A DNA stretch of 42,953 nt from Candidatus Bathycorpusculum termitum (GTDB taxonomy: Archaea > Thermoproteota > Bathyarchaeia > Bathyarchaeales > Bathycorpusculaceae), in contig JAIRTW010000013.1 of the NCBI GenBank assembly GCA_031254875.1, forward strand, positions 1 through 42,953, written 5' to 3'. Under the pieces are notes generated by a model that did not search any database, was not told where the DNA came from, and saw only the letters and a program-made list of their open reading frames with translations. Below, piece after piece: positions 25,794 to 35,072 of this stretch (position 1 is its first letter; each line of letters starts with the position of its first letter). The position numbers and the translations under genes were made by a program.

Positions 25794-26204
25794 TTAAGGA
25801 GTCGCTTTTTTCCACTCATCCATTAACATGTTATAGCAGTCGTCAGATTCCTCAAACGCCACAAACCACCCAAGATTCTGCGCGAGCTTCTGTGTCAAAA
25901 GATGGTAACACATATGCACTTTTCTATCCATCACCCGAAAGTAGAAATCATCGCAGGTACAGAACTCCGCTTCGGGCATAATGAGGTAGTCCCGTTCTCT
26001 GCCCACCACAATCCAAACCACTCGGCTAGAAGGCTTGAAAGTGTATTTTTTAACTCTGCCCTCTGTTACGGCATCGAGGGCTTTGGTGAAGCGTTGCCCA
26101 AATAATTCGTATAGAACCGTTAGGTTGTCGCCGGACAGTTTCCCCGCTACTTTGGCTTCTCTGCAAACTGCATTTAGGGTATCGATTTCGGAATTACTAC
26201 TCAT
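25794..26204 (-). CDS. SWIM zinc-finger protein
   Basis: The 136-aa protein holds a SWIM motif: C82-x-C84 (FCTCDDFYF), then C99-x-H101 (MCYH), 14 residues between. SWIM domains bind nucleic acids or proteins. The N-terminal half (LYELFGQRFTKALDAVTEGR then VKKYTFKPSSRVVWIVVGRE) is the strand-rich lead-in usual in archaeal SWIM proteins. It has the same direction as Hsp20 upstream, 40 nt apart, so the two may be co-transcribed. The partner is unknown. Confidence 0.85.
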   Translation of the reverse strand: MSSNSEIDTLNAVCREAKVAGKLSGDNLTVLYELFGQRFTKALDAVTEGRVKKYTFKPSSRVVWIVVGRERDYLIMPEAEFCTCDDFYFRVMDRKVHMCYHLLTQKLAQNLGWFVAFEESDDCYNMLMDEWKKATP

Positions 26205-26244
26205 GGTGCACAGACTTACTATAAATGAACCTAAATTTAGGTTT

Positions 26245-26841
26245 TTAGCCTATGTTGATGGGCTCGCCCTTTGACTTGGAAGGCTCCGCTTTAGGCAACA
26301 CGATTTCCAGCACACCATTTTTGTAGGTGGAAATTGCCTCTTTCACGCGAACTTTGGCAGGCAACTCGACTTCTTTGTAGTACTTGTTCTGGGGCGTATC
26401 CACCGAAATATCGATTGAATCTTCGGTACCGTGCAATTTAATATCAGTTTTCTCTACCCCCGGCAGTTCTGCGACCACGCGGACCTCCCCACTTGTTTCC
26501 ATGATATCCACCAACGGTTCACGTTCCTCTTTTACCTGCAACGGACCCTTGAGCCCCTTTTTGATGTTGCCGAACTGTTGGATTTCGGGTTTGCCATCAG
26601 GACCGATTTTCATGCTGTAACCGTACACAAAGGGTCCAAGCTCTTTGACGGTGCTACCGTCAGGAAGCTTCCGTTCCTTTACGTATTCTTTAGGCACTTT
26701 TTCGGTGAAGTCCTTGAACTGTTCATCCATCATCTTCTCCATCTCCTTAAACATATCATCTATGTCGCCGAAGAAGGGATCTTTAGCTGGACGCTGACGT
26801 TTCTTGAACCATTCAGAAAAATCTTCATTATCCGAAGACAT
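26245..26841 (-). CDS. Hsp20/alpha-crystallin small heat-shock protein
   Basis: The alpha-crystallin domain covers about residues 108-190 (VDIMETSGEVRVVAELPGVE, IDISVDTPQNKYYKEVELP, STYKNGVLEIVLPKAE). The N-terminal 100 residues are charged and include FKEMEKMMDEQFKDF, likely a coiled segment for oligomer formation. The C-terminus GEPINIG has the I-x-I anchoring motif (INI). ATG 26841 follows AGGGTG. At 198 aa it is longer than typical archaeal Hsp20. It is an ATP-independent holdase. Its downstream neighbour is a SWIM protein. Confidence 0.92.
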   Translation of the reverse strand: MSSDNEDFSEWFKKRQRPAKDPFFGDIDDMFKEMEKMMDEQFKDFTEKVPKEYVKERKLPDGSTVKELGPFVYGYSMKIGPDGKPEIQQFGNIKKGLKGPLQVKEEREPLVDIMETSGEVRVVAELPGVEKTDIKLHGTEDSIDISVDTPQNKYYKEVELPAKVRVKEAISTYKNGVLEIVLPKAEPSKSKGEPINIG

Positions 26842-27038
26842 ACAATCACCCTAATATTATGTGGGTTTTTCAAGCCAATAAATTTATTGCAAGAAACGGC
26901 AATTATGAAATGTTAACGAGAAGGTCAGCAAGGGTTTTAACTATTTGGATTGTTAAGACGCCTATCAGCCGGCAATAAGACAGGATACAAATTAAATAGC
27001 TGTTTCGCCGTATTTGATTCTGCTTAGAGGACATTGTT

Positions 27039-28559
27039 ATGACGGATGTCGTGTTTGTCTTTGAAGTCCATCAGCCCCATCGGCTCCGGCGGAACCTGTT
27101 TTGGGAAGGAAAAATATTTCGGCATCAAACCAAAAAGGAACTTTTCAACTACTACTTTGACAACGAAGTTGATCGGGAAATCTTTAAGCGGGCAACAAGG
27201 AAATGCTATTTTCCCTCAAACCAGATAATCCTAAATATCATAGACGAGCATAAACGTAGTCGTAAGCAAGCAAAATTTTCATTTAGCGTTTCAGGCGTTT
27301 TTCTTGAACAGTGCGAAATGTTCGACAAAGACCTACTGGAAACCTTCCGCCAGCTTGCCAAGTCGGGACGCGTGGAATTCTTAAACCAAACATACTATCA
27401 CTCTATCGCCAGCCTCAACCCAAACAAAGAAGAATTCATAGCCCAAGTACAAATGCACAAACAAACCATCAAAGATCTACTCGGATATACACCCACGGTT
27501 TTTGAGAACACCGAACTGCTATACAACAATACCATAGCCAAAACCGTCGAGAATATGGGGTACCAAGGCATCTACACCGAGGGTGTCGAGAAAATTTTAG
27601 GCGAAAAATCCCCAAACTATCTCTATACCCCCAAGGATAGCAAAAAAATCCGCGTACTGCTCCGCAACTACAAGTTAACCGACGACATCGGTTTTCGCTT
27701 CTCTGCAAGGTGGTGGCCTGAGTGGCCGCTTACAGCCGACAAATATGCTCATTGGCTGGCAACAACCAAAGGCGAAGTCATCAACATCTTCCCCGACTAC
27801 GAAACGTTTGGTGAGCACCACTGGCCTGAAACAGGCATCCACAGTTTCCTCCAGCATCTCCCTGACGAAATTTTAAGACACGACCACCTGCAGATGGTAA
27901 CACCTTCCGAAGTCGTCGAGAAACATACCTCAGCAGGAGAAATTGACGTACCAGAAGCCAAAGGCACCGTTTCATGGGCAGATATACAACGTGACCAAAC
28001 AGGGTGGCTTGGCAACGTGATGCAATGGGCGTACTACACTGCCCTATACAGGCTGAGACCACTTGTTCTGGAAACCGGCGACGATGAGTTTCTGCGGTTG
28101 TGGCGGGATTTCCAAACAAGCGATCACCTCTACTACATGTTCACAGCAGGCGGCGGACCTGGCGAAGTCCACAGTTACTTCAGTCCCTATGAATCCCCCA
28201 TGGATGCGTTTGTCGCGGCGCAGGCACTTATCAACGATTTTGAAGCCCGACTGAGACTTGCGGTTCTGGCGGCAAATGAGCCCTTTTTGTTTTACACAGG
28301 CAACGGCGAGAAATACTACACCGGCGTGAAGGTTTGGAGTCTGAAGGGCTTTGTAGGAGCACTAAAAGATGTCTCACTCAAAGCCATTGAGTTCCATTCC
28401 GATAAAGGCGATTTCGAGAGCTGGGCACGTTTCTCTCTACGGGATGTCGAATTAGCCGATAACATTAAACCGCTCAAAACGCAGAAGGGCGAAAAACTAC
28501 GCAGATCTCTTGTCTCCGCCGCCAAGAAACGTTTCACAGCCCAGAACCGCCAAGTGTAG
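27039..28559 (+). CDS. GH57 alpha-amylase/glucanotransferase
   Basis: The 506-aa glycoside hydrolase shows the five GH57 regions: HQP at 11-13, GRVEFLNQTYYHSIASL (110-126), FENTELLYNN with probable nucleophile E159, IFPDYETFGEHHWPETG with probable acid/base D253, and a helical C-terminal part. It should act on alpha-1,4 glucans in the cytoplasm, since no signal peptide is present. The genes after it are two glycogen-synthase-like glycosyltransferases, so an alpha-glucan storage unit is likely. Hydrolase versus transferase cannot be told from sequence. Confidence 0.92.
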   Translation: MTDVVFVFEVHQPHRLRRNLFWEGKIFRHQTKKELFNYYFDNEVDREIFKRATRKCYFPSNQIILNIIDEHKRSRKQAKFSFSVSGVFLEQCEMFDKDLLETFRQLAKSGRVEFLNQTYYHSIASLNPNKEEFIAQVQMHKQTIKDLLGYTPTVFENTELLYNNTIAKTVENMGYQGIYTEGVEKILGEKSPNYLYTPKDSKKIRVLLRNYKLTDDIGFRFSARWWPEWPLTADKYAHWLATTKGEVINIFPDYETFGEHHWPETGIHSFLQHLPDEILRHDHLQMVTPSEVVEKHTSAGEIDVPEAKGTVSWADIQRDQTGWLGNVMQWAYYTALYRLRPLVLETGDDEFLRLWRDFQTSDHLYYMFTAGGGPGEVHSYFSPYESPMDAFVAAQALINDFEARLRLAVLAANEPFLFYTGNGEKYYTGVKVWSLKGFVGALKDVSLKAIEFHSDKGDFESWARFSLRDVELADNIKPLKTQKGEKLRRSLVSAAKKRFTAQNRQV

Positions 28560-28645
28560 AATACCGCCAGTTGTTTTAAGCCAGAAGGCTCACATGCGTT
28601 TATAAGACCAGACAGGGTACTATTTGACGATATGGTGCATTAGAT

Positions 28646-28897
28646 ATGAGGGAAGAACTTCCATTTCCAGACAAGGTTCTGCAGACCCTCCACAATCTCT
28701 GCGCCACCGCCGCTGATTTAGCCAGACGGGGCGAGGAAGTTGCTCGGCTACTGCAGAAGGATACCTATGAAATCGAAAACATTTTAGACCATTACAAATC
28801 TGAGGGGTTTGCTGAAAGTTTCATAGATAACGAAGGCAAAAAAAGATACTATCTCAACGGACGAGGAATAATTAAAGTCTGTTCGCTGTTCACATAG
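28646..28897 (+). CDS. small winged-helix-like protein
   Basis: This 83-aa protein reads VLQTLHNLCATAADLARRGE, VARLLQKDTYEIENILDHYK and FIDNEGKKRYYLNGRGIIKV. It has three helices and a two-strand wing ending in YYLNGRGI, a common pattern for archaeal winged-helix proteins. It lies between the GH57 gene and two glycosyltransferases, all in one direction. A local regulator of the glucan cluster is the simplest guess. ATG 28646 has a GGTG site eight bases before it. Confidence 0.7.
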   Translation: MREELPFPDKVLQTLHNLCATAADLARRGEEVARLLQKDTYEIENILDHYKSEGFAESFIDNEGKKRYYLNGRGIIKVCSLFT

Positions 28898-28904
28898 TGG
28901 GAAT

Positions 28905-29522
28905 ATGCGCACCATCATTTTTTCTTGGGAATATCCACCGCGAGTCGTAGGTCAGCTTTCTGGGTATGTTAAAGCCCTAACAACCCAGCTGGCAACCAAT
29001 AAAATAGACGTTAACATCGTCACCTACGATGACGATATAACGGGTTTGACCCAAGAACCCAGCGGTGTAAAAACCATGCGGGTCAGCAACCCCGTGAAAA
29101 CCCACATAGGCGTCTTAACGTGGGCGCTCACCCTAAATCAAGAGGTGGAACGCGCCGCAACCAATATTTACTATGACGCCGGCAAAAAAATCAGTTTAAT
29201 CGATGTTTACGATTGGCACTTCATCCCCGCCGCAGTCACCCTCAAAAACGGGTTAGACATCCCCTTTGTCTACTCAGTCGAGAGCTTGGAGGATCATCGA
29301 TCACCGGCAGCACAGTCATCTTACAACATGGCGATTAAAAGTATCGAGTGGCAAGGCTTCTATGAGGCAAACATGATAAATGTGAAGTCACAATGGATGA
29401 AAGAAGAAATCATTCGCATGTACAAGGTACCTCCGGAAAAGATAACAGTTGTTTCAGCCAGCCCAGACACATGGATAAACGACATTTTAAAACTGTACGA
29501 TATTGTTGCGGAGACTAAATAG
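28905..29522 (+). CDS. half glycosyltransferase: N-terminal GT-B (GT4/GT5-like) domain only
   Basis: The 205-aa protein matches the first half of the next gene: MRTIIFSWEYPPRVVGQLSG against LMLSWEYPPRVIGGISPH, VYDWHFIPAAVTLKNG against AHDWLVANAGIGLKHI, and EWQGFYEANMINVKSQWMKE. It stops where the C-terminal nucleotide-sugar domain should begin (PPEKITVVSASPDTW). It thus lacks the donor-binding half with the E-x7-E motif. The next gene's ATG comes immediately after the stop, with GGAG inside this gene. It is not a recent truncation because it has diverged evenly; a regulatory or acceptor-binding partner subunit is possible. Confidence 0.8.
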   Translation: MRTIIFSWEYPPRVVGQLSGYVKALTTQLATNKIDVNIVTYDDDITGLTQEPSGVKTMRVSNPVKTHIGVLTWALTLNQEVERAATNIYYDAGKKISLIDVYDWHFIPAAVTLKNGLDIPFVYSVESLEDHRSPAAQSSYNMAIKSIEWQGFYEANMINVKSQWMKEEIIRMYKVPPEKITVVSASPDTWINDILKLYDIVAETK

Positions 29523-30719
29523 ATGCATAACCTATCTGTTTTGATGCTTAGCTGGGAGTATCCACCCCGAGTCATCGGAGGCATCTCGCCACATATCTAC
29601 TTCCTCTCCAAACACTTAGCCAAACAAGACATCAAAGCCTACGTGGTTACCTGTGATTTCCCCGGCGCACCAGCGCATGAAGTTATCGACGGCGTAGAAG
29701 TATACCGAGTGGACTCCTACAAGAACCCCTCACCGGATTTCGCCACATGGGTTTACCTTATGAACATGAATATGCAACGAGAAACCGCTGCACTCATGAA
29801 GAAAATCGACTACAAAATCGATGTCATCCACGCACATGACTGGCTCGTCGCCAATGCTGGTATCGGCTTAAAACACATCTTCCGCAAACCCCTCTTGGTG
29901 ACGATGCATTCAACCGAGATGGGCAGACGCGATGGACTACACACTACAGCAGAGAGAATGATTCATGAAACCGAAGCCTGGCTCACCTACGAAGCATGGA
30001 AAGTCATCTGTTGCAGCAACTACATGATAAACCACGTCAAATACGTGTTTGGCTTGCCAAACGATAAATTGGTAATGGCACCAAACGGCGTTAACACCCA
30101 CGGCTACATAGGCACCGACTATCAAACCTTCCGCGGCAAATTCGCCTTGCCAGAAGAGAAAATTGTGCTCTTCGTTGGGCGGCTGGTCTATGAAAAAGGT
30201 ATTCACATTCTCATAAACGCCGTACCCAAGATACTGAGCAAGGTCAACGCTAAATTCATCATTGTTGGAAGCGGCTACATGAAAGAGCAACTCCTAAACA
30301 TCGTCCGCAGTATGGGCTTAGAGCATAAAGTGCTCTTTGAGGGCTTCCTCGATGACACTAACTTGATGAAACTACAGAAATGCGCCGACGTCTCTGTTGT
30401 ACCCTCACTGTTTGAACCCTTTGGCATCGTAGCATTGGAGGCTATGGCTGCAGGAAGTCCAGTTGTCACATCAGATACGGGCGGACTTACAGAAATCGTC
30501 GAACACGACATCACAGGCGTTAAAGTTTATCCCAACAATCCTGACTCACTGGCGTGGGGCATAACCAAGGTTCTCCTCGACGAGAGTTATGCTCAATTTC
30601 TTCGCGATAATGCATACCGTCGAGTGCAGGAGAAATATAATTGGGAAAAAATCGCTCAGGACACCAAACACATCTACGAAGACGTTTTGGGTGAGTACAC
30701 AAAAAGCTTCTGGGCTTAG
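29523..30719 (+). CDS. GT-B glycosyltransferase, glycogen-synthase-like
   Basis: The 398-aa enzyme has both Rossmann domains. N-terminal: SWEYPPRVIGGISPHIYFLS, HAHDWLVANAG, HSTEMGRRDG. C-terminal: LFVGRLVYEKGIHILINAVP, VPSLFEPFGIVALEAMAAGS with the E-x7-E catalytic pair, and SDTGGLTEIV. It fits the GT4/GT5-like archaeal glucan synthases that extend alpha-1,4 glucan from NDP-glucose. The gene begins directly after the half glycosyltransferase. Cytoplasmic, no signal peptide. The donor sugar is inferred from neighbours. Confidence 0.92.
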   Translation: MHNLSVLMLSWEYPPRVIGGISPHIYFLSKHLAKQDIKAYVVTCDFPGAPAHEVIDGVEVYRVDSYKNPSPDFATWVYLMNMNMQRETAALMKKIDYKIDVIHAHDWLVANAGIGLKHIFRKPLLVTMHSTEMGRRDGLHTTAERMIHETEAWLTYEAWKVICCSNYMINHVKYVFGLPNDKLVMAPNGVNTHGYIGTDYQTFRGKFALPEEKIVLFVGRLVYEKGIHILINAVPKILSKVNAKFIIVGSGYMKEQLLNIVRSMGLEHKVLFEGFLDDTNLMKLQKCADVSVVPSLFEPFGIVALEAMAAGSPVVTSDTGGLTEIVEHDITGVKVYPNNPDSLAWGITKVLLDESYAQFLRDNAYRRVQEKYNWEKIAQDTKHIYEDVLGEYTKSFWA

Positions 30720-30796
30720 CCCTTAACTATGATAAGCGGTAGCTACAAGAAGGCAAAGGGCTATCGAAAGCTAGCACTTTACCGCATAACCAAACT

Positions 30797-32164
30797 TTAT
30801 TTCCCTATAACTCTCATATCCTCAGCCAAAATCCACGGAGCAATTAGGGAGCCCATCTGCCGCTCGTTAACACCGACTTCAATGATGTTTTTGAGGAGTT
30901 CAAAGATATTACCTGCCAACATGACACCCCTACATGGATGGGCTATTTCACCGTTTTTGATTTTCCAGCATGGATTGGCAACTACGCTGAATTCGCCGCT
31001 GACAGGGTTGCTACTATGTGCCCCTTGGAGGTAGTATATGATGAAACCCTCTTCAACTTCAGCAAGTAATTGCTGAGGTGTTTTGCTACCGGGGAGGATG
31101 TGAAAGTTTGAGGGATTAATACTTGGAGTGGAAAGGTATTCTGCCCGTGAAGCGTTGCCGGTACTTTCTCTGCCGTCCTTTCTTGCAGAGTATGTATCAT
31201 AGAGGAAGCTGTGTAAAACTCCTTTTTCGATGAGAGGAGTTTTCTGCTGGGGGACACCTTCACCATCGAAAACTGCTGTCCGCAATCCTTTGGGGTATAA
31301 TCCATCGTCGTAGATGCTGAGGTTTTCAGAGGCGACTTGAGTACCGATCTTACCTTTGAACGGTGATTGGCTACGCTGGACGCAGTCAGCTTTAACGGCG
31401 ACCATAAGCGTGTAGGCAAAAAGGTCTTGGAGCGCAAATTGAGTGAGTATAACTTTGGCAGTTTGAGTTTCAACCGGTTTAGGTTTGAGCGCTGAAACTG
31501 CGAGTTTTGCGGCTTCTCTGCCCACCCATGAGGGATCGAGACGATAGTTTCTTGAGGCATCAAACTCAAAACAGACCGGTGTAACAGAGGTGCCGTCCTT
31601 TGCCAATGCGGCCAGACTACATTCAACGATAGTGCCCCGATCAAAGGCCGCTATGCCGTTGGAGTTGGCAACGGCGTTGGCAACGTATCCGCTACCGACC
31701 CCGCCCTCTATGGGAAACGCAGATTTGTCCACTTCGCCTGCAGCATCCAGCATGTTTGCAGTTACTTTGATGAGATCCTCGGGGCTGAGATCAACGATTT
31801 TAGGGTCAAAGGTGCCCTCAGTTGTACTGTAAGATTTCTTTTGGGGAAGACCCTGCCAATCAGGGTCGGGTCGGCTAGCTTTAGCGGCACTCAATGCCTG
31901 AGTGGCGGCATTTTCAACGGTTTGAGGGTTACTGATGATGTTGGTGTAAGCAAAGCCCACAGCTTTGTCTACGATAACTCGGATGCCTAATCCACGGTCG
32001 ATGATACGATTAGTTTTGCTTATCTGCCCCAAATCGATGCCGATATTAGTAGCCTGCCCATCGTAAACATAGGCTTCCGCCTCAGAGGCGCCCAGCTTCA
32101 GCGCTGATTTAACTGCGTCCTCTGCTAAACTGATTAGGAAGTTTTTTTCAAGCACTGCCACCAA
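30797..32164 (-). CDS. tldE: TldE/PmbA-type subunit of TldD/TldE protease
   Basis: TldE is the non-catalytic partner of the TldD metalloprotease. The 455-aa protein has [59 protein letters not shown] and the C-terminal [20 protein letters not shown] block, with no HExxH motif. Its start overlaps the TldD stop by 17 nt (TTG 32164; GTG 32161 and 32155 are alternatives), so they are translated together. The heterodimer degrades unfolded peptides and trims modified peptides in bacteria; no precursor peptide gene is evident nearby. Confidence 0.92.
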   Translation of the reverse strand: MVAVLEKNFLISLAEDAVKSALKLGASEAEAYVYDGQATNIGIDLGQISKTNRIIDRGLGIRVIVDKAVGFAYTNIISNPQTVENAATQALSAAKASRPDPDWQGLPQKKSYSTTEGTFDPKIVDLSPEDLIKVTANMLDAAGEVDKSAFPIEGGVGSGYVANAVANSNGIAAFDRGTIVECSLAALAKDGTSVTPVCFEFDASRNYRLDPSWVGREAAKLAVSALKPKPVETQTAKVILTQFALQDLFAYTLMVAVKADCVQRSQSPFKGKIGTQVASENLSIYDDGLYPKGLRTAVFDGEGVPQQKTPLIEKGVLHSFLYDTYSARKDGRESTGNASRAEYLSTPSINPSNFHILPGSKTPQQLLAEVEEGFIIYYLQGAHSSNPVSGEFSVVANPCWKIKNGEIAHPCRGVMLAGNIFELLKNIIEVGVNERQMGSLIAPWILAEDMRVIGK

Positions 32165-33533
32165 CGATCACCTCGCTGACTCGTATATGCGGTCCGCCGT
32201 CACAGATAAACGCTGTCTGCCCCTTCCCACAACGACCCGGATCCAGAGCAAAATCTTTGCCGACACCGTCCACCTTATGCAATGTTTCAAGTGTGCTGCC
32301 ACTGATGGATGCATTGCGAACAGGCGCTTGAATTTCCCCGTTTTTAATTTCATATCCTTCTTGTATACCCACCTGAAAGGTACCGTCTAGACTGGCTTGT
32401 CCGCCGCGGAAGCTCTTAAAATAGTAACCATCCTTGACATCTTCAAGCAATTCTTCAAGTGTGTGGTCTTGGGGTGCCATGTAGGTGCATCGCATACGAA
32501 TGATGGGCTCCACACGGAAGTCCTCTGCTCGGGCGTTGCCGGTGGGTTGGGCACCGAATTTCTGGGCGGTTTCCCGATTATGCATCAATCCCGAGACGAT
32601 GCCGTCTTTTATAAGCAGGGTTTTATGGCTGGCGACACCTTCATCGTCATACTTAAACGCGCCAAACGAACCTTTCAATGTGCCATCGTCATATAATGTA
32701 ACGAGGCTGGAACCGATTTTTTTGCCCAAGTTACTACCAAGCAAACCGCCAGATAATGCAAGGTCGGCCTCGGCAAGATGACCAACCGCCTCATGCACAA
32801 ACACGCCGACGACGTTTGGTCCAAGCACAACCGGAGCTTTACCGCCTTTGGGCGGTTTAGCGTTTATTTGCTCGATAGCACGTTTAGCTACTTTGCGTCC
32901 CAACTCTTCTGAGGGTTGGTCGTCGAAAAGCTCATAACCCGATGTGGAGCCGATTTCGTCTCGGCTAAATGTAAAGGTCCCATCAGTTTGTGCAGAGGCG
33001 GTTATACGTGCCCAAACGTAGAGTTTATCCTGTTCAATACTTGTGCCTTCACTGTTGACAAAAAAGCTGGTGCCCATCAAATCCATATAATCCAATCCAC
33101 AACTCTTTATGCGACTATCAAAACCCAGACTGGTTTTGTTGACGACAAACGCGGTTTTTATTTTGTCCTCCATTGCGATGCTGTTGGGGTTCTTTTTGGG
33201 TTTAGCCGTCACATGGTCCTCCACGACCGGCACGGATGCCAGTTTAATGGGGTTTTTAAGGCGCTCGCTTGCCATCTTTGCCATGCTACAAGCATCAGAA
33301 ACCGCCGCCTCCAGAATTGCGCTATCCAAGGAACCCACAGAAGCAAACCCCCACGCACCATTGACTAAAACGCGGATAGCAACGCCGGATTCGATGCCCT
33401 GCTTGGCGGCTTCCACTCGCTCCTCCTTGAGGATGAACATAGTTTTGGTTAGCTGTTGCGCGCGTGCTTCAGCATATTTTGCACCGAATTTGACAACAGC
33501 TGTATCTATGATTTTCTGTAAAACATCCTTCAA
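32148..33533 (-). CDS. tldD: TldD metalloprotease subunit
   Basis: The 461-aa protein has the zinc motif HEAVGH at 247-252 ([14 protein letters not shown]), the [19 protein letters not shown]-terminus and the C-terminal [20 protein letters not shown] segment. TldD cleaves peptides passing through the cavity of the TldD-TldE dimer. The start is TTG 33533, the first start after an in-frame TAG. Upstream of it there is a 350-nt gene-free region. It is the first gene of a two-gene operon with TldE. Confidence 0.94.
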   Translation of the reverse strand: MKDVLQKIIDTAVVKFGAKYAEARAQQLTKTMFILKEERVEAAKQGIESGVAIRVLVNGAWGFASVGSLDSAILEAAVSDACSMAKMASERLKNPIKLASVPVVEDHVTAKPKKNPNSIAMEDKIKTAFVVNKTSLGFDSRIKSCGLDYMDLMGTSFFVNSEGTSIEQDKLYVWARITASAQTDGTFTFSRDEIGSTSGYELFDDQPSEELGRKVAKRAIEQINAKPPKGGKAPVVLGPNVVGVFVHEAVGHLAEADLALSGGLLGSNLGKKIGSSLVTLYDDGTLKGSFGAFKYDDEGVASHKTLLIKDGIVSGLMHNRETAQKFGAQPTGNARAEDFRVEPIIRMRCTYMAPQDHTLEELLEDVKDGYYFKSFRGGQASLDGTFQVGIQEGYEIKNGEIQAPVRNASISGSTLETLHKVDGVGKDFALDPGRCGKGQTAFICDGGPHIRVSEVIVGGSA

Positions 33534-33886
33534 ACTATTCGCCCATAGAAGCTAGATTTATGGTGAGAATTAAACAATACGTTTCAATCGGTAACTTGGC
33601 ATGTTACCAGAACGCTTGATGTTAGCATGGTTTTCTTTCCGAATATGGGTGAGGAAAACAAATGAGAAGATGCTCACGGAACAGGAATTTTATGACCGTT
33701 AGATGTGGTTGATGCTCTGTATTAAGGCGATGTTTTGCACTACAGTTTCGGGAGCATTCCGCATTGGGGAACTGTTAAATTGTAAAATTATTATGTAAAA
33801 GTTTACAACTAGCGGTGTAAAAGTGGTTGTTTTTGTACAATCTGCATTTGATGAATTGACCTTTTATGGCATTGTCTGCTTGGATG
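33534..33886. other. gene-free region upstream of tldD
   Basis: No ORF or RNA gene is supported. It is AT-rich towards 33780-33850 and contains one copy of a 21-base repeat. It should hold the tldD promoter and the downstream flank of the beta-helix gene. Confidence 0.5.
33824..33844 (+). repeat. 21-base repeat, copy 1
   Basis: TGGTTGTTTTTGTACAATCTG matches 19 of 21 bases of a second copy at 37742-37762. A TACAACT lies 20 bases before the repeat start in both copies with the same spacing. Function unknown. Confidence 0.55.
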
Positions 33887-34885
33887 TTACGTCAAATGAT
33901 GTTGTGAAGAGTGTTTGTGTCTTTTAAAGTAAACCAGTAAACCTATACATACGACTGCCACAACCACAACAGAGGCCGCTATTAATGCTGTTGGAAGAAT
34001 TTCGGGTTTCTTATCGTTCATAGCTGATGTTGGGGCTGGGGTTGACGTGTCATCGATCACGGGAGCCCCAGCACCAACCACAGGGTTAACTAGAGGGTTA
34101 TAATCAACATTGAATTGCTCCCGACCATAACGACTGTAGGGAATGCCCCAAATACCTGTGCCCTCTATTTCTTTAGCCTCAGGATACAATGCCTCATAAT
34201 CACTCCAATAATTCCTATCAAACTCAACAGGCGCACCATAATAATCAATATACAGCCGGCTACAATTGATAAAATTATTTTCAATCATAATATTTCTTCC
34301 AGAATACGATGTAAATATTACAAACGCGTTGACAAAAACATTGTGTTTGATCAAATTAAACTCATCACTACCCATACCACCTCTAGTCTCTATCCAACCT
34401 CCCTCAAAAGTATTATTGAGAAAACTGTTGCCCTCCGTAGAAGCATATATAATACCTCTATCACAAAACCGCACATTCCTCACCACCACCTCCCCATAAG
34501 AAGGCGGCATAACCATATCCGCAGGATTTTTTTTCAACATCACCCCACCATACCAATCAGCCCTAATAGCAAATCCAGCACCATCAATTATAACACCGTC
34601 CTTCTCAACTTTAAGAGTACCAAAAATATCACCCAAAAAAGTGTAAACATTTCCGTCCCGCTGAATCAGATCAGTACCCTCAACCCGACCATCAGACAAA
34701 ATGGTTACGGTGGGATATGGCAGAGTAGTGGGATAGGGCTGAGCAACTCCCAAGTTTACAAACTGCCCTACAATCACCCCTGAAAACAATAACACAAAAA
34801 TCAACAAAAATATTCCAAACCACTTACTAAATTTAAAGGGCTGCTTAACCAACATGAAACTCAACCGTTGATACCGAAAACTCAA
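33887..34885 (-). CDS. exported right-handed beta-helix protein with C-terminal anchor
   Basis: The 332-aa protein has an N-terminal hydrophobic segment (about 24-46), then parallel beta-helix repeats (TLKVEKDGVIIDGAGFAIRA, GEVVVRNVRFCDRGIIYAST, SFLNNTFEGGW, FNLIKHNVFVNAFVIF, NIMIENNFINCSRLYI) like NosD/polysaccharide-binding proteins. A Pro/Thr linker and a C-terminal helix (about 298-322) with a basic tail (YFKRHKHSSQHH) tether it to the membrane. The first start is TTG 34885; ATG 34855 is an alternative with a shorter cytoplasmic part. It is a surface protein of unknown ligand. Confidence 0.8.
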   Translation of the reverse strand: MSFRYQRLSFMLVKQPFKFSKWFGIFLLIFVLLFSGVIVGQFVNLGVAQPYPTTLPYPTVTILSDGRVEGTDLIQRDGNVYTFLGDIFGTLKVEKDGVIIDGAGFAIRADWYGGVMLKKNPADMVMPPSYGEVVVRNVRFCDRGIIYASTEGNSFLNNTFEGGWIETRGGMGSDEFNLIKHNVFVNAFVIFTSYSGRNIMIENNFINCSRLYIDYYGAPVEFDRNYWSDYEALYPEAKEIEGTGIWGIPYSRYGREQFNVDYNPLVNPVVGAGAPVIDDTSTPAPTSAMNDKKPEILPTALIAASVVVVAVVCIGLLVYFKRHKHSSQHHLT

Positions 34886-35072
34886 ACTTCAAGCCGTAAA
34901 ACTGTACCATTTTTGCCAACTCGCTTCGTCGATAAATAACCCTCAAACCATCATAAGTAGCTTCCCATCAAACACACCAAATTACATTAAGAAGAAACTG
35001 TATGAACAAAACTATGCAAATATGACATAAATTATCTAAAAACAAAGATATTTAACAAAAAAAAGTGGATGT

